64,000 bases of DNA from Exiguobacterium sp. (GCF_020832205.1 NZ_JAFIFD010000003.1:1-64000), one strand, 5' to 3'; shown: positions 10,682-19,547, counted from the stretch's first letter. Notes: a model not told the origin generated them from the letters alone. Made by a program: numbers and translations.

Positions 10682-11554
10682 ATGGAAGACTTTAAAGGAT
10701 TAGAAGAATTGATCATCATCAGCGGGATGAGCGGGGCCGGGAAATCGGTCGCGATGAATAGCTTCGAGGACCTTGGCTATTTTTGCGTCGATAACTTGCC
10801 GCCGGTCTTGTTGCCGCAATTGATCGATGTCATCAGCTCGGTCCGTCCGAAGATCGCGGTCGCCATCGACACGCGAACGCGGGACTTCATCGACAGTCTG
10901 TTCATCGTCATCGATGACTTAGAACAAAAGAGCGTGCACCCGCACCTGCTTTATCTCGACACGCGCGACGAAGTGCTCGTAAGGCGTTATAAAGAGACGC
11001 GCCGGTCGCATCCGCTCGCACCGGAAGACGCGCCGCTCGTCGGCATCCAGATGGAGCGTGAACTGCTCGAAGGGTTCCGCGACCGGGCGCACACGCTGTA
11101 CGACACGAGTGATTTGAAACCGCAAATGCTCAAAGACCGGATCTTGCTCCAGTTCAATGAAGAGCGCATCCCGTTCACGGTCAACTTCATGTCGTTCGGA
11201 TTCAAGCACGGCGTGCCGCTCGACATCGATTTGTTGTTCGACGTCCGTTTCATCACGAACCCGTTCTACATCCCGGAGCTCCGTCCGCTCACGGGTCAGA
11301 CGAGCGAAGTGCAGGAATACGTCATGTCGCATCCCGAGGCGCGGGCGTTCTATAAAAAGTTGATCGACATGCTCGAATTCTTGTTGCCGCAGTACAAGCG
11401 GGAAGGCAAGACGCAAGTCGTCGTCGCCTTCGGTTGTACGGGCGGGAAGCATCGATCGATCACGTTCGCCGAAAAAGTATCGGAACATTTCGCGGAGCGC
11501 TACAACGTCAAGACCGTCCATCGCGACTTAGCGCACGCGACGAAGGAGAAATAA
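10682..11554 (+). CDS. rapZ: RapZ/YvcJ nucleotide-binding protein
   Basis: 290 residues. P-loop GMSGAGKS near residue 15, the typical [17 protein letters not shown] segment, and the C-terminal domain ending [20 protein letters not shown]. In Enterobacteria RapZ controls GlmS via small RNAs; in Bacillus YvcJ binds and hydrolyses GTP/ATP and affects competence. It lies two bases upstream of glmR and is the first gene of the rapZ-glmR-whiA operon. The Nudix gene yvcI found before it in Bacillus is not here. Confidence 0.95.
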   Translation: MEDFKGLEELIIISGMSGAGKSVAMNSFEDLGYFCVDNLPPVLLPQLIDVISSVRPKIAVAIDTRTRDFIDSLFIVIDDLEQKSVHPHLLYLDTRDEVLVRRYKETRRSHPLAPEDAPLVGIQMERELLEGFRDRAHTLYDTSDLKPQMLKDRILLQFNEERIPFTVNFMSFGFKHGVPLDIDLLFDVRFITNPFYIPELRPLTGQTSEVQEYVMSHPEARAFYKKLIDMLEFLLPQYKREGKTQVVVAFGCTGGKHRSITFAEKVSEHFAERYNVKTVHRDLAHATKEK

Positions 11555-11555
11555 G

Positions 11556-12551
11556 ATGAGACGCGATCGAAAAGTCGTCGCCATCGGCGGCGGGACGGGA
11601 TTATCGACACTCGTACGTGGGTTGAAGCATTATCCGCTCGACATCACGGCCATCGTCACGGTCGGAGATGACGGCGGGAGCTCAGGACGGCTTCGCGACG
11701 AGTTCCACATGTTGCCGCCAGGAGACATCCGCAACGTCATCCTCGCCTTGTCTGAAGTCGAGCCGCTCATGGACAAGATCTTACAGTATCGGTTCGACAG
11801 CGGTTACGGGCTCGAAGGGCATTCGCTCGGCAACCTCATGTTGACGGCGGCGACGCATATTTGTGAAGGGTCGTTCGTCAAGGCGGTCGACGTCTTGTCG
11901 CAACTGTTGAACGCCCAAGGCCGGGTGCTCCCGGTCACGGAGACGCTCATGACGCTCGCGGCCGAGTTTGAGGACGGCACGATCGTCAAAGGCGAGTCGA
12001 AGATCCCGCTCGTCGAGAAGCCGATCAAACGGTTGTTCTTGCTCGAGGACGGCATCAAGCCGGCACCAGGCGTCGTCGAGGCGATCAAAGGAGCCGACGT
12101 CATCGTGCTCGGTCCCGGCAGCCTTTACACGAGTATCATTCCAAACTTGTTGATCCCGGAAGTGCGGGAAGCGATCGTCGACGCCGGAGTTCCTGTCGTC
12201 TATATATGTAACGTCATGACCCAGCCGGGCGAGACGAAAGGGTACGATGCGATGAAGCACTTGAAAGCGGTCGAGGCGTACCTCGGCAAGGCGTCGATCG
12301 ATACGATCGTCGTCAACAACGAGCCGATCGAGGACGGGTATTTAGAACGGTACCTCGAGGACGGTTCGGAAGAAGTCCGGTTTGACCGGAAGAAGCTCCG
12401 CAATCACGGAACGAACGTCTTGGCCGGAGATATCGTCGACTATAACCGCGACTACATCCGTCACGACTCGGATGCGATTGCCGGGCTCGTCATGCAACGT
12501 GTGTTGCGAATCAAGAAACCACGCTCGTTCCAGGAGCTTGAATTGAAATAG
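11556..12551 (+). CDS. glmR: GlmR/YvcK gluconeogenesis and envelope factor
   Basis: 331 residues of the 2-phospho-L-lactate-transferase-like CofD fold. The N-terminus VVAIGGGTGLSTLVRGLKHY binds UDP-GlcNAc in Bacillus YvcK/GlmR, where the protein stimulates GlmS and supports peptidoglycan synthesis on gluconeogenic carbon. GDDGGSSGRLRDEF and LGPGSLYTSIIPNL are conserved. Cotranscribed with rapZ and whiA. Confidence 0.95.
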   Translation: MRRDRKVVAIGGGTGLSTLVRGLKHYPLDITAIVTVGDDGGSSGRLRDEFHMLPPGDIRNVILALSEVEPLMDKILQYRFDSGYGLEGHSLGNLMLTAATHICEGSFVKAVDVLSQLLNAQGRVLPVTETLMTLAAEFEDGTIVKGESKIPLVEKPIKRLFLLEDGIKPAPGVVEAIKGADVIVLGPGSLYTSIIPNLLIPEVREAIVDAGVPVVYICNVMTQPGETKGYDAMKHLKAVEAYLGKASIDTIVVNNEPIEDGYLERYLEDGSEEVRFDRKKLRNHGTNVLAGDIVDYNRDYIRHDSDAIAGLVMQRVLRIKKPRSFQELELK

Positions 12552-12581
12552 AATGAAAGACAGAGAAAGGAGGGGAACGCG

Positions 12582-13535
12582 ATGAGCTTTGCCTCAGACG
12601 TCAAGAAAGAATTGACACAACTCGAGGTGACCGACCCCGAGGCGAAGGCGGAACTGTCCGCTCTCGTCCGGATGAACGGTGTCATCTCGCTCGCTCTCGG
12701 GCGCGGCATGACGCTCGACGTCTCGACGGAGAACGCGGCCATCGCCCGTCGGATTTATTCCCTCATGAAACGGCTGTACGACCACCATCTCGACTTGTTC
12801 GTCCGGAAGAAAATGCGGCTGAAGAAAAACAACGTCTACATCGTCCGCGTGTCTCAGCACGCCGAGACGATGTTGCGTGACCTCGAGATCCTCGGAGAGA
12901 ACTACGAGATGATTCGGACGCTCAACTCAGACATGACGCGCGACGAGAATTTGGCTCGTGCCTACTTGCGCGGTGCTTTCCTTGCCGGCGGGTCGATCAA
13001 TCACCCGAAGACGTCGTCGTACCATCTTGAAGTGTACAGCCTGTATGAGAACCATAACCAGGCGCTCCGTGACCTCGCCAATCGCTTCGGCTTGAATGCG
13101 AAGACGCTCGAACGGAAAAAAGGGCACATCCTCTACATTAAAGAGAGTGAGAAAATCTCGGACTTTTTGAAGTTGATCGGGGCGACGCGCGGCATGCTCG
13201 ACTTCGAGGACGCACGAATCATTAAAGACATGCGCAACTCGGTGAATCGGCTCGTCAACTGTGAGACGGCCAACTTGAACAAGACGGTCGGGGCGGCACT
13301 CCGCCAAGTCGAGAACATCAAGTATCTCGAACGGACGGTCGGCCTTGAAGTGTTGCCGGTGAAACTGCGTGAAATCGCCGAGCTGCGCGTCACACATCAG
13401 GACGTGTCGCTGCAGGAACTCGGAGAAATGCTCGAGACGGGACCGATCTCGAAGTCGGGGATCAACCACCGGCTCCGGAAGATCGACCAGATCGCCGAGA
13501 AAGTACGGAACGGTGAGGAAATCAGCTCTTCGTGA
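12582..13535 (+). CDS. whiA: WhiA DNA-binding protein
   Basis: 317 residues. The N-terminal LAGLIDADG-like fold ([16 protein letters not shown], about residue 125) is followed by a C-terminal HTH ([34 protein letters not shown]). In Streptomyces it is a sporulation regulator; in Bacillus it affects division and chromosome segregation. SD AAAGGAGGGG. The next gene in Bacillus is crh; here it is a ribbon-helix-helix protein. Confidence 0.95.
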   Translation: MSFASDVKKELTQLEVTDPEAKAELSALVRMNGVISLALGRGMTLDVSTENAAIARRIYSLMKRLYDHHLDLFVRKKMRLKKNNVYIVRVSQHAETMLRDLEILGENYEMIRTLNSDMTRDENLARAYLRGAFLAGGSINHPKTSSYHLEVYSLYENHNQALRDLANRFGLNAKTLERKKGHILYIKESEKISDFLKLIGATRGMLDFEDARIIKDMRNSVNRLVNCETANLNKTVGAALRQVENIKYLERTVGLEVLPVKLREIAELRVTHQDVSLQELGEMLETGPISKSGINHRLRKIDQIAEKVRNGEEISSS

Positions 13536-13542
13536 CGCCGGT

Positions 13543-13570
13543 TGCGTCAAAACCATTCTTCCTATATAAT
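13543..13570 (+). promoter_or_regulatory. Sigma-A promoter of the ribbon-helix-helix gene
   Basis: TTGCGT (13543-13548), 16-base spacer, perfect TATAAT (13565-13570). Confidence 0.65.
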
Positions 13571-13615
13571 TAGCAATTGTGTATAGGATTTTGAAAAGCG
13601 AACTAAAGGAGCTTT

Positions 13616-13858
13616 ATGATTATGGCGAATGATAAGAAACGACTTTCGCTCACGATCGACGCTGAGCTAGACCGCGTCATCACTGAGCGTGCAAAAGAAA
13701 TCGGGATTCCAAAAAGCGCACTCGTGACGTTTGCGACGAGCCTCTTCCTCAACCAATTGCGGGCAGAAGAGATGCTTTCAGGCAACACGAACGCAATCTA
13801 TCAAGTCATCCGTAAGGATTATGAGTTGCTCACAAGTGTCCGCAACTTAGATAACTGA
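13616..13858 (+). CDS. Small ribbon-helix-helix (CopG/Arc-like) DNA-binding protein
   Basis: 80 residues. KKRLSLTIDAELDRVITERAKEIGIPKSALVTFATSLFLNQL is a typical ribbon-helix-helix: one beta strand, helix, GIPKS turn, helix. A C-terminal tail of about 35 residues follows. Two starts are possible, ATG 13616 (4 bases from AAAGGAG) and ATG 13622 (10 bases). Single-gene unit with its own promoter and terminator; no toxin partner lies beside it, so a transcription regulator is more likely than an antitoxin. Confidence 0.75.
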   Translation: MIMANDKKRLSLTIDAELDRVITERAKEIGIPKSALVTFATSLFLNQLRAEEMLSGNTNAIYQVIRKDYELLTSVRNLDN

Positions 13859-13861
13859 GTA

Positions 13862-13888
13862 AAAGGCTGACTGCGGTCAGCCTTTTTT
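13862..13888 (+). terminator. Terminator of the ribbon-helix-helix gene
   Basis: Stem AAGGCTGAC / GTCAGCCTT around TGCG, then TTTT. Confidence 0.9.
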
Positions 13889-13950
13889 GGTTGCATCCAC
13901 CCCGGAAATTTGGAATAGTGGAGATATTGAATTGATTGGAGGGCAATCCT

Positions 13951-14475
13951 ATGGGACAAGCGAGCCAACTGCTGCTCATTTTAATGCTACAACTACTCTT
14001 CGTTCCGGTGCTCACGCTCCGCACGATTATGCTCGTCAAAGGGAAAACGGTCATCGCGGCGATGTTCGGGACGCTCGAGACGCTCATCTACATCTTCGCG
14101 CTCGGGATCGTGTTCCAAGATTTGACGACGCTCGGAATGCTCGTCTACGCGCTCGGGTTTGGACTCGGGATTCTCGTCGGCGGATTCGTCGAGCGGAAAC
14201 TTGCCATCGGGTACAACATGATTCAAGTGCACACGCAAGAGTTCCCGGCCGAGCTCATCCAAAAGATGCGCGACAGCGGTTATGGGGTGACCCACTATCA
14301 AGGCCAAGGCCGTGACGGGGTCCGCTATCGCCTCGACGTCTTAGCGGCACGGACGCGGATGAAAGAGTTGCGCGAACTCGTCGAGCATTACGAACCGAAA
14401 GCGTTTCTCGTCGCGTTCGACCCGGTCGACTTTAAAGGCGGCTATATGTTGAAAGGGCTACGGCGCCCGAAATGA
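13951..14475 (+). CDS. UPF0316 / DUF2179 membrane protein, YebE-like
   Basis: 174 residues. ATG 13951 has GGAGGG seven bases upstream; the in-frame TTG at 13936 is unlikely. Three hydrophobic segments (residues about 5-22, 32-55, 60-80) precede a cytosolic C-terminal DUF2179 domain (YNMIQVHTQEFPAELIQKMRDSGYGVTHYQGQGRDGVRYRLDVL). DUF2179 resembles regulatory domains found with YitT-type proteins; the function of this family is unknown. Confidence 0.8.
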   Translation: MGQASQLLLILMLQLLFVPVLTLRTIMLVKGKTVIAAMFGTLETLIYIFALGIVFQDLTTLGMLVYALGFGLGILVGGFVERKLAIGYNMIQVHTQEFPAELIQKMRDSGYGVTHYQGQGRDGVRYRLDVLAARTRMKELRELVEHYEPKAFLVAFDPVDFKGGYMLKGLRRPK

Positions 14476-14482
14476 CGAGGTA

Positions 14483-14507
14483 GACTCACGAAAGTGGGTC
14501 TTTTTTT
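14483..14507 (+). terminator. Terminator after the UPF0316 gene
   Basis: Stem GACTCAC / GTGGGTC with a GAAA tetraloop, then seven T. Confidence 0.85.
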
Positions 14508-14545
14508 GTTGGAACGGGAATAGACAGGCAAAAGGAGTGAATCGG

Positions 14546-14977
14546 ATGAGACGAACAGGGATGTGGTTGTTAGTGATTGGGCTATTGATTGCCGGAGGGC
14601 TGGTGTACACGTTGTCGTCATGGCAGGGCGCTTCCGGGACGAAACCGCCGCTCCCGACGGTCCGCGTCGGGTCGGTGACGGCCGAAGTGAAACAATCGAC
14701 GTATTGCTGGTCGAACGGGAGCGAGGCCGTCTGTGAAGACCACGCCTTGCCGGAGGCGGACGATTTGCAACTCGTGACGGTCGAACCGGGTGCAGCAATC
14801 AACGTCGAGTTCCATGAAACACCGAAACGGGAGACGTTCCATCGGATCATCGACGGCGAGCTCGTCGCTTCGGAAAAAGTCGTCCCGACGGAGCCGGGCA
14901 CGTACGTGTTCGAGACCGGCGGGGAGTGGCAGCATGGCGACAGCCGATACGTATTTGGCGTCATCGTCCCAGAATAA
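14546..14977 (+). CDS. Membrane-anchored extracytoplasmic protein, unknown
   Basis: 143 residues. ATG 14546 is nine bases from AAGGAG; GTG 14537 is less likely. One N-terminal membrane anchor (MWLLVIGLLIAGGLVYTL) is followed by an extracellular domain with two cysteines (YCWSNGSEAVCEDHA) that may form a disulfide. No family recognised. Convergent with clpP. Confidence 0.65.
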   Translation: MRRTGMWLLVIGLLIAGGLVYTLSSWQGASGTKPPLPTVRVGSVTAEVKQSTYCWSNGSEAVCEDHALPEADDLQLVTVEPGAAINVEFHETPKRETFHRIIDGELVASEKVVPTEPGTYVFETGGEWQHGDSRYVFGVIVPE

Positions 14978-14980
14978 AAA

Positions 14981-15006
14981 AACCCCTTCTCGAGTGAGAA
15001 GGGGTT
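14981..15006. terminator. Bidirectional terminator between the anchored protein and clpP
   Basis: Perfect stem AACCCCTTCTC / GAGAAGGGGTT around GAGT, with A and T runs on either side. Confidence 0.9.
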
Positions 15007-15013
15007 CAGACGA

Positions 15014-15589
15014 TTAGCGTGTCATGACTTTGTCGATAAGACCGTAGTCTTTCGCTTGTTCAGCTGACATGAAGTAGTCGCGCTCAGTGTCGCGCTCGAT
15101 GACTTCAAGCGGCTGACCCGTGTTGTCGGCCATGATTTGGTTCAATTTCTCACGCATCTTGATGATCCGTTCCGCATGGATCTTAATGTCCGATGCTTGA
15201 CCTTGCGTGCCGCCGAGCGGTTGGTGAATCATGATCTCCGCGTTCGGCAATGCGAAGCGTTTCCCTTTTTCACCGGCTTGGAGCAAGAAGGCGCCCATCG
15301 ATGCGGCCATTCCGATACAAATCGTCGACACGTTTGGCTTGATGAAGTTCATCGTGTCATAAATCGCCATTCCGGAAGTGATCGAACCACCTGGGCTGTT
15401 GATGTAAAGCGAGATATCCTTGTCTGGATCCTCAGCTGCAAGGAAGAGGAGCTGAGCGACGATCGAGTTGGCGACGTTGTCGTCAATCGCACTCCCGAGA
15501 AGGATGATGCGGTCTTTGAGCAAGCGTGAGTAAATATCGTACGCGCGTTCCCCGCGACCTGTTTGTTCGATAACTGTTGGAATTAACAT
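15014..15589 (-). CDS. clpP: ATP-dependent Clp protease proteolytic subunit
   Basis: Serine protease that forms the 14-mer degradation chamber used with ClpX, ClpC and ClpE. 191 residues. The catalytic triad is Ser97 (GMAASMG), His122 (MIHQPLGG) and Asp171 (ERDYFM). SD AAAGGAGG on the minus strand. A consensus promoter overlapped by a CtsR box lies upstream, so heat and protein-damage induction through CtsR is expected. Confidence 0.98.
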   Translation of the reverse strand: MLIPTVIEQTGRGERAYDIYSRLLKDRIILLGSAIDDNVANSIVAQLLFLAAEDPDKDISLYINSPGGSITSGMAIYDTMNFIKPNVSTICIGMAASMGAFLLQAGEKGKRFALPNAEIMIHQPLGGTQGQASDIKIHAERIIKMREKLNQIMADNTGQPLEVIERDTERDYFMSAEQAKDYGLIDKVMTR

Positions 15590-15623
15590 TGAATCTGCCT
15601 CCTTTTATGTAGGTTGTAAACAT

Positions 15624-15652
15624 ATCATACCGCTATAGTCAATGTTGGTCAA
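15624..15652 (-). promoter_or_regulatory. clpP sigma-A promoter
   Basis: On the minus strand TTGACC (15652-15647), a 17-base spacer and TATGAT (15629-15624). Confidence 0.8.
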
Positions 15653-15653
15653 A
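15637..15653. promoter_or_regulatory. CtsR operator overlapping the clpP promoter
   Basis: Plus strand AGTCAATGTTGGTCAAA: two tandem heptads (AGTCAAT and GGTCAAA) three bases apart, the classical CtsR box with one mismatch. It covers the -35 and much of the spacer of the clpP promoter, so CtsR binding would block RNA polymerase. Confidence 0.8.
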
Positions 15654-15702
15654 CGATAGTCATCGTTTTTCACCTATTCCACCATTCCCGCTTTCTAAAA
15701 CG

Positions 15703-15734
15703 AAAAAAGAGGCCAGGCGATTGCCTGACCTCTT
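15703..15734 (-). terminator. Terminator of tRNA-Arg
   Basis: Minus-strand stem AAGAGGTCAGGC / GCCTGGCCTCTT around AATC, then a T run. Confidence 0.85.
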
Positions 15735-15742
15735 ACATATGA

Positions 15743-15815
15743 TACACCCGGAGAGATTCGAACTCCCGACACCTGGCACCGGAAACCAGTGCTCTATCCC
15801 CTGAGCTACGGGTGC
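15743..15815 (-). tRNA. tRNA-Arg (anticodon CCG)
   Basis: Cloverleaf folded by hand on the minus strand: acceptor GCACCCG / CGGGUGU (G1-U72 wobble), D arm GCUC-AGGGGAUA-GAGC, anticodon stem CUGGU / GCCAG with loop UUCCGGU (anticodon CCG, reads CGG), T arm GGGAG-UUCGAAU-CUCUC, discriminator A. CCA is not encoded. Own promoter and terminator. Confidence 0.93.
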
Positions 15816-15833
15816 ATGTCTCTGACACGATTT

Positions 15834-15862
15834 ATTATACATTTGTTTTTTTAAAAAAGCAA
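15834..15862 (-). promoter_or_regulatory. tRNA-Arg promoter
   Basis: Minus strand TTGCTT, a 17-base AT-rich spacer and perfect TATAAT (15839-15834), about 19 bases upstream of the tRNA 5' end. Confidence 0.8.
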
Positions 15863-15936
15863 TCCTGTTGTCGTCACTTTTTTTTCAGCGTGGTTCGGAC
15901 GGTTCGGCTACAATGAAAGCGAGAGGGGGAAGACCG

Positions 15937-17079
15937 ATGCAACGGCAAGAACAGCAACAAGTACAACGGCAGCAACTGACACAAGACATGCTGCGGCGGT
16001 TGCCGGTTTTAGAGGCGGACCGGGCCGCGCTCGTCTTTCAGCTCGCCCGCATGTCGGCGCGCAACAAAAACGTCGCGGCAGGGAGCGGCGCGATCGATTG
16101 GATCGCCGAGGCTGGGGCAGGGTTCGAAGCAAGGCTGTTCGCCCAAATCGAGGACGGGAGCGGGACGGAAGTAGAGAAGCGGCTGCAACGGCAACTCGTC
16201 ACCGCCCTCGATCACCGAGGCTTGCTCCCGGACACGGACGCTGCGCTCGCGACTCGTTTCGGCGTCGAACCGATCGACGTCGAGGCGGCGCGCCGGGCGC
16301 TCTTGTTTCTCGAACCGACGGGGGTAGGAGCGAAAGACGAGCATGACTGTCAATACCGCCATGCGATCGAGCAGGACGACCCGCTCGTCTTGGACGTATT
16401 TGAAGCGATCGAGGCAGGCGTCACCGACATCGCGAGCCGACTCGGCATCACGCCGGCAGAGGTGGACCGGGTCACCCGGATCATCGCCACGCTTCCGAAA
16501 GCGCCGCTATTATATGAAGAAACCGAGCACATTTATCCGGAGCTCGAGGTCAGTTATAGCGACGGGATGCTGACGACGACTTGGTTCAGCCCGACGCTTG
16601 ACGCCAAAGCGGTGCCGGACCGTGACGTGAAATGGTGGCAAGAGACGCTCAATATGCGCGCAGAGACGCTTCAAGCGATTTGGGACGTCATCGCCGAGCG
16701 CCAAGCCGGCTGGTTGAAAGGGGAGCTCGTCTTGCATCCGCTCACCCGAAAAGAAGTCGCCGAACAAATCGGGAAGCACGAGTCGACGGTCGGCCGGGCG
16801 ATCCAACGGAAGTACGTGTTGACTGAGGGCGGGATGATGGCATGGCGCGACTTCTTCGTCCGAGCGACAGAACAAGGGCAGTCGCCGTTCATGATCAAGC
16901 GGGCGATCGCCGAACTGATCCGCAAAGAGACGTCGCCGCTTAGCGACAAAGCGCTCACCGAAGAACTCGCCCGGATGGATTATCATGTGACGCGACGGAC
17001 GGTGGCCAACTATCGGGAAGCGCTCGGTTTTGGAAACTCGAGGGAGCGGGAACGGCAACTATGGAAAGGAGGGCAATAA
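15937..17079 (+). CDS. rpoN: RNA polymerase sigma-54 factor
   Basis: Sigma factor for -24/-12 promoters that needs an enhancer-binding AAA+ activator. ATG 15937 follows AGAGGGGG; an in-frame TTG far upstream at 15868 lies next to the tRNA promoter and is rejected. 380 residues, shorter than the usual 430-480. Region I is short and Gln-rich (MQRQEQQQVQRQQLTQDMLRRL); the core-binding region and the HTH (LTRKEVAEQIGKHESTVGRAIQ) are clear; the RpoN box near the C-terminus reads TRRTVANYRE against the usual ARRTVAKYRE. In Listeria sigL also sits directly upstream of cggR. No activator gene is in the window. Confidence 0.9.
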   Translation: MQRQEQQQVQRQQLTQDMLRRLPVLEADRAALVFQLARMSARNKNVAAGSGAIDWIAEAGAGFEARLFAQIEDGSGTEVEKRLQRQLVTALDHRGLLPDTDAALATRFGVEPIDVEAARRALLFLEPTGVGAKDEHDCQYRHAIEQDDPLVLDVFEAIEAGVTDIASRLGITPAEVDRVTRIIATLPKAPLLYEETEHIYPELEVSYSDGMLTTTWFSPTLDAKAVPDRDVKWWQETLNMRAETLQAIWDVIAERQAGWLKGELVLHPLTRKEVAEQIGKHESTVGRAIQRKYVLTEGGMMAWRDFFVRATEQGQSPFMIKRAIAELIRKETSPLSDKALTEELARMDYHVTRRTVANYREALGFGNSRERERQLWKGGQ

Positions 17080-17083
17080 ATAA

Positions 17084-17341
17084 ATGAAGCTGACACTTTA
17101 CCGCCGGGACAACTGCTCCCTTTGCGAAGAGGCGTTCGTCATGCTCGAATGGCTGAAAGAAGACTATCCGTTCGAGCTCGAACTAAGCGATATCACGACG
17201 GACGATGCGCTTGAGGCCAAGTACATGTTCGAAATCCCCGTCGTCGTACACGAAGACACGGTCATTAGTCAAGGGCGATATGATGGCAGCAAAGTTGAAG
17301 ATTTTGTTAAGTATACGCTTACATCGAAAAAAAACGTTTAG
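17084..17341 (+). CDS. Glutaredoxin-like protein (DUF836 type)
   Basis: 85 residues with the thioredoxin-fold motif CSLC at residues 11-14 (LYRRDNCSLCEEAF) and the cis-Pro segment EIPVVVHED. Four bases after rpoN, so probably cotranscribed. Likely a small thiol-disulfide protein; its substrate is unknown. Confidence 0.8.
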   Translation: MKLTLYRRDNCSLCEEAFVMLEWLKEDYPFELELSDITTDDALEAKYMFEIPVVVHEDTVISQGRYDGSKVEDFVKYTLTSKKNV

Positions 17342-17346
17342 AGGGG

Positions 17347-17375
17347 TTGCAAGACGGAAAGGTGATTGATAAGAT
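17347..17375 (+). promoter_or_regulatory. Promoter of the cggR glycolytic operon
   Basis: TTGCAA (17347-17352), 17-base spacer, TAAGAT (17370-17375). The predicted start point at about 17382 lies just before the CggR operator. Confidence 0.7.
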
Positions 17376-17387
17376 GAACTCGTAGCG

Positions 17388-17424
17388 GTGGGACGTAAAA
17401 ATAAAAGTGGGACAAAAAATGTCC
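17388..17424 (+). promoter_or_regulatory. CggR operator
   Basis: Two GTGGGAC direct repeats (17388-17394 and 17407-17413) 19 bases apart, the second followed by AAAAAATGTCC. Layout and sequence match the Bacillus CggR operator (CGGGAC repeats about 20 bases apart with TGTCC). It sits downstream of the promoter, so CggR would act as a roadblock relieved by fructose-1,6-bisphosphate. Confidence 0.8.
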
Positions 17425-17451
17425 ACACTTGAGGTCGAGGGGGAATGAGGT

Positions 17452-18480
17452 ATGATCCAGCAACTGATTCATGTTCAGAAGCAAATCGTCCCAGACCTGC
17501 TCGATACGCTCCGACATCGTTACGACATCTTACATTATGTCCGTTTGATGCAGCCGATCGGCCGCAGGACATTGGCCACAAGCCTCGGGCTGACGGAACG
17601 AATCTTAAGGCGAGAGGTCGACTTTTTAAAAGACCAAGGTCTGCTGACAGTCGCCACTCAAGGTATTTCCCTTACGGAATCGGGCCGAAACGTTCTTCGG
17701 GACTTGCATGAGGTCATGGGAGAAATCCTTGGGATCTCAGAAGTCGCGCGAGAACTCGAGCAAAAGCTAGGCGTTCGCCAAGTCGTCATCGTACCGGGAG
17801 ATTCGGACGAGACGTTCTGGGTCCAGCGCGATATTGGCCGGGCCGCCGTCACGCAGTTAAAAGCGCGACTGGCACCGGATGACAATATTATCGCGGTCAC
17901 AGGCGGGACGACGATGGCATCCGTCGCGGCGATGATGTCGCCCGACAAGAAAGAACGACCGATGCATTTCGTGCCAGCGCGCGGAGGCCTCGGCGAGACG
18001 CTTGAACTTCAAGCGAACACCGTCTGCTCTCGCATGGCGGACCGGGCCCATGCCGACTATCATCTCCTTCATATTCCCGACGAAGTTTCTCAAGAGACGT
18101 TCGAGCGGATGGTGGAGGAACCTAGCATAAAAAATGTGCTGGAAATGATTAGAGCGGCGCGAATAGTGGTACATGGAATTGGTGAGGCGGAAACGATGGC
18201 AAAACGTCGTCACGCCACACCGGAGCATTTGCGGATGATCGAACGGCATGAAGCCGTCGCCGAAGCGTTCGGATATTATTTCAACGCAGAAGGAGAAATC
18301 GTTCATCGGGTCAAGACGGTCGGCATTCAATTAGAAGAGCTCGACAACATGGACACCGTCATCGCAGTCGCTGGAGGAAAGTCGAAGGCGCAGGCGATTG
18401 CCGCTTATGCGAAACATACGCCGAACATCATCCTCGTCACAGACGAAGGTGCGGCAACAGAATTATTAACGTGTTATTAA
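17452..18480 (+). CDS. cggR: Central glycolytic genes regulator
   Basis: SorC-family repressor, 342 residues. The N-terminal winged HTH (LHYVRLMQPIGRRTLATSLGLTERILRREVDFLKDQGLL) precedes the sugar-phosphate effector domain with VTGGTTMASVAAMM and AVAGGKSKAQAIAAY. The FBP-responsive role is family knowledge. First gene of cggR-gapA-pgk-tpiA-gpmI-eno. The cggR-gapA spacer holds a weak hairpin (18482-18501); in Bacillus the mRNA is cut in this gap to uncouple CggR from GapA levels, and the hairpin is a candidate for the same here. Confidence 0.95.
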   Translation: MIQQLIHVQKQIVPDLLDTLRHRYDILHYVRLMQPIGRRTLATSLGLTERILRREVDFLKDQGLLTVATQGISLTESGRNVLRDLHEVMGEILGISEVARELEQKLGVRQVVIVPGDSDETFWVQRDIGRAAVTQLKARLAPDDNIIAVTGGTTMASVAAMMSPDKKERPMHFVPARGGLGETLELQANTVCSRMADRAHADYHLLHIPDEVSQETFERMVEEPSIKNVLEMIRAARIVVHGIGEAETMAKRRHATPEHLRMIERHEAVAEAFGYYFNAEGEIVHRVKTVGIQLEELDNMDTVIAVAGGKSKAQAIAAYAKHTPNIILVTDEGAATELLTCY

Positions 18481-18539
18481 AGAGTTGACCCCCGTTGGCT
18501 CTTCAATAAATAGCTTCTACCCTAAGGAGGAAATTAACT

Positions 18540-19547
18540 ATGGCAGTAAAAGTTGGTATTAACGGATTTGGACGTATCGGACGCTTGGCATTCCGCGAGA
18601 TCATCAAGAACGAAGGAGTCGAAGTTGTTGCAATCAACGACTTGACTGACACGAAGATGCTTGCTCACCTTCTCAAGTATGACACGACACAAGGTCGTTT
18701 CGACGGAGAAGTAGAAGTACACGACGGTCACTTCCTCGTAAACGGCGAGAAAGTCGTTACACTTGCTAACCGCAACCCAGAAGAACTTCCATGGGGCGAG
18801 CTCGGTGTCGACATCGTTCTCGAATGTACTGGATTCTTCACAGACAAAGAAAAAGCGGAGCTTCACTTGAAAGCTGGCGCGAAAAAAGTTGTCATCTCGG
18901 CTCCAGCTACAGGTGACATGAAGACTGTCGTCTTCAACACGAACCACGAGATCCTTGACGGTTCTGAAACAGTCATCTCAGGTGCTTCATGTACGACAAA
19001 CTGCTTGGCGCCAATGGCGAAAGTTCTCCAAGACCAGTTCGGAATCGTTGAAGGTCTCATGACAACGATCCACGCTTACACAGGCGACCAAAACACGCTT
19101 GACGCTCCACACCCTAAAGGCGACTTCCGTCGTGCACGTGCGGCAGCAGCAAACATCGTACCGAACACAACTGGTGCGGCTAAAGCGATCGGTCTCGTTA
19201 TCCCAGAACTTCAAGGTAAACTTGACGGTGCGGCACAACGTGTACCAGTTGCAACAGGTTCACTCACTGAACTCGTAACAGTTCTTGAGAAAACAGTTTC
19301 TGTTGACGAAATCAACGCAGCGATGAAAGCAGCAGCGAACGAATCTTACGGCTACACTGAAGACGAAATCGTTTCTTCTGACATCGTCGGCATCACGTAC
19401 GGTTCACTCTTCGACGCGACGCAAACGAAAGTCATGACAGTCGGCGACAAGCAACTCGTTAAGACAGTAGCTTGGTACGACAACGAAATGTCTTACACTG
19501 CACAATTGGTTCGCACACTCAAGCACTTCGCTGAAATCGCGAAGTAA
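18540..19547 (+). CDS. gapA: Glyceraldehyde-3-phosphate dehydrogenase (glycolytic)
   Basis: 335 residues. Rossmann motif [10 protein letters not shown] at the N-terminus, NAD-type INDLTD at 32-37, catalytic Cys151 in [11 protein letters not shown] and the active-site His in [17 protein letters not shown]. Codon choice is strongly biased to a small set, unlike the neighbours outside the operon, as expected for a very highly expressed gene. Confidence 0.98.
   Translation: MAVKVGINGFGRIGRLAFREIIKNEGVEVVAINDLTDTKMLAHLLKYDTTQGRFDGEVEVHDGHFLVNGEKVVTLANRNPEELPWGELGVDIVLECTGFFTDKEKAELHLKAGAKKVVISAPATGDMKTVVFNTNHEILDGSETVISGASCTTNCLAPMAKVLQDQFGIVEGLMTTIHAYTGDQNTLDAPHPKGDFRRARAAAANIVPNTTGAAKAIGLVIPELQGKLDGAAQRVPVATGSLTELVTVLEKTVSVDEINAAMKAAANESYGYTEDEIVSSDIVGITYGSLFDATQTKVMTVGDKQLVKTVAWYDNEMSYTAQLVRTLKHFAEIAK

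Noticed and set aside
13616-13858. Ribbon-helix-helix protein as an antitoxin
   Set aside because: No toxin ORF overlaps or adjoins it; promoter and terminator enclose it alone.
15868-15936. In-frame TTG extending rpoN upstream
   Set aside because: It lies beside the divergent tRNA-Arg promoter, has no SD, and the added residues do not resemble sigma-54; ATG 15937 has AGAGGGGG.
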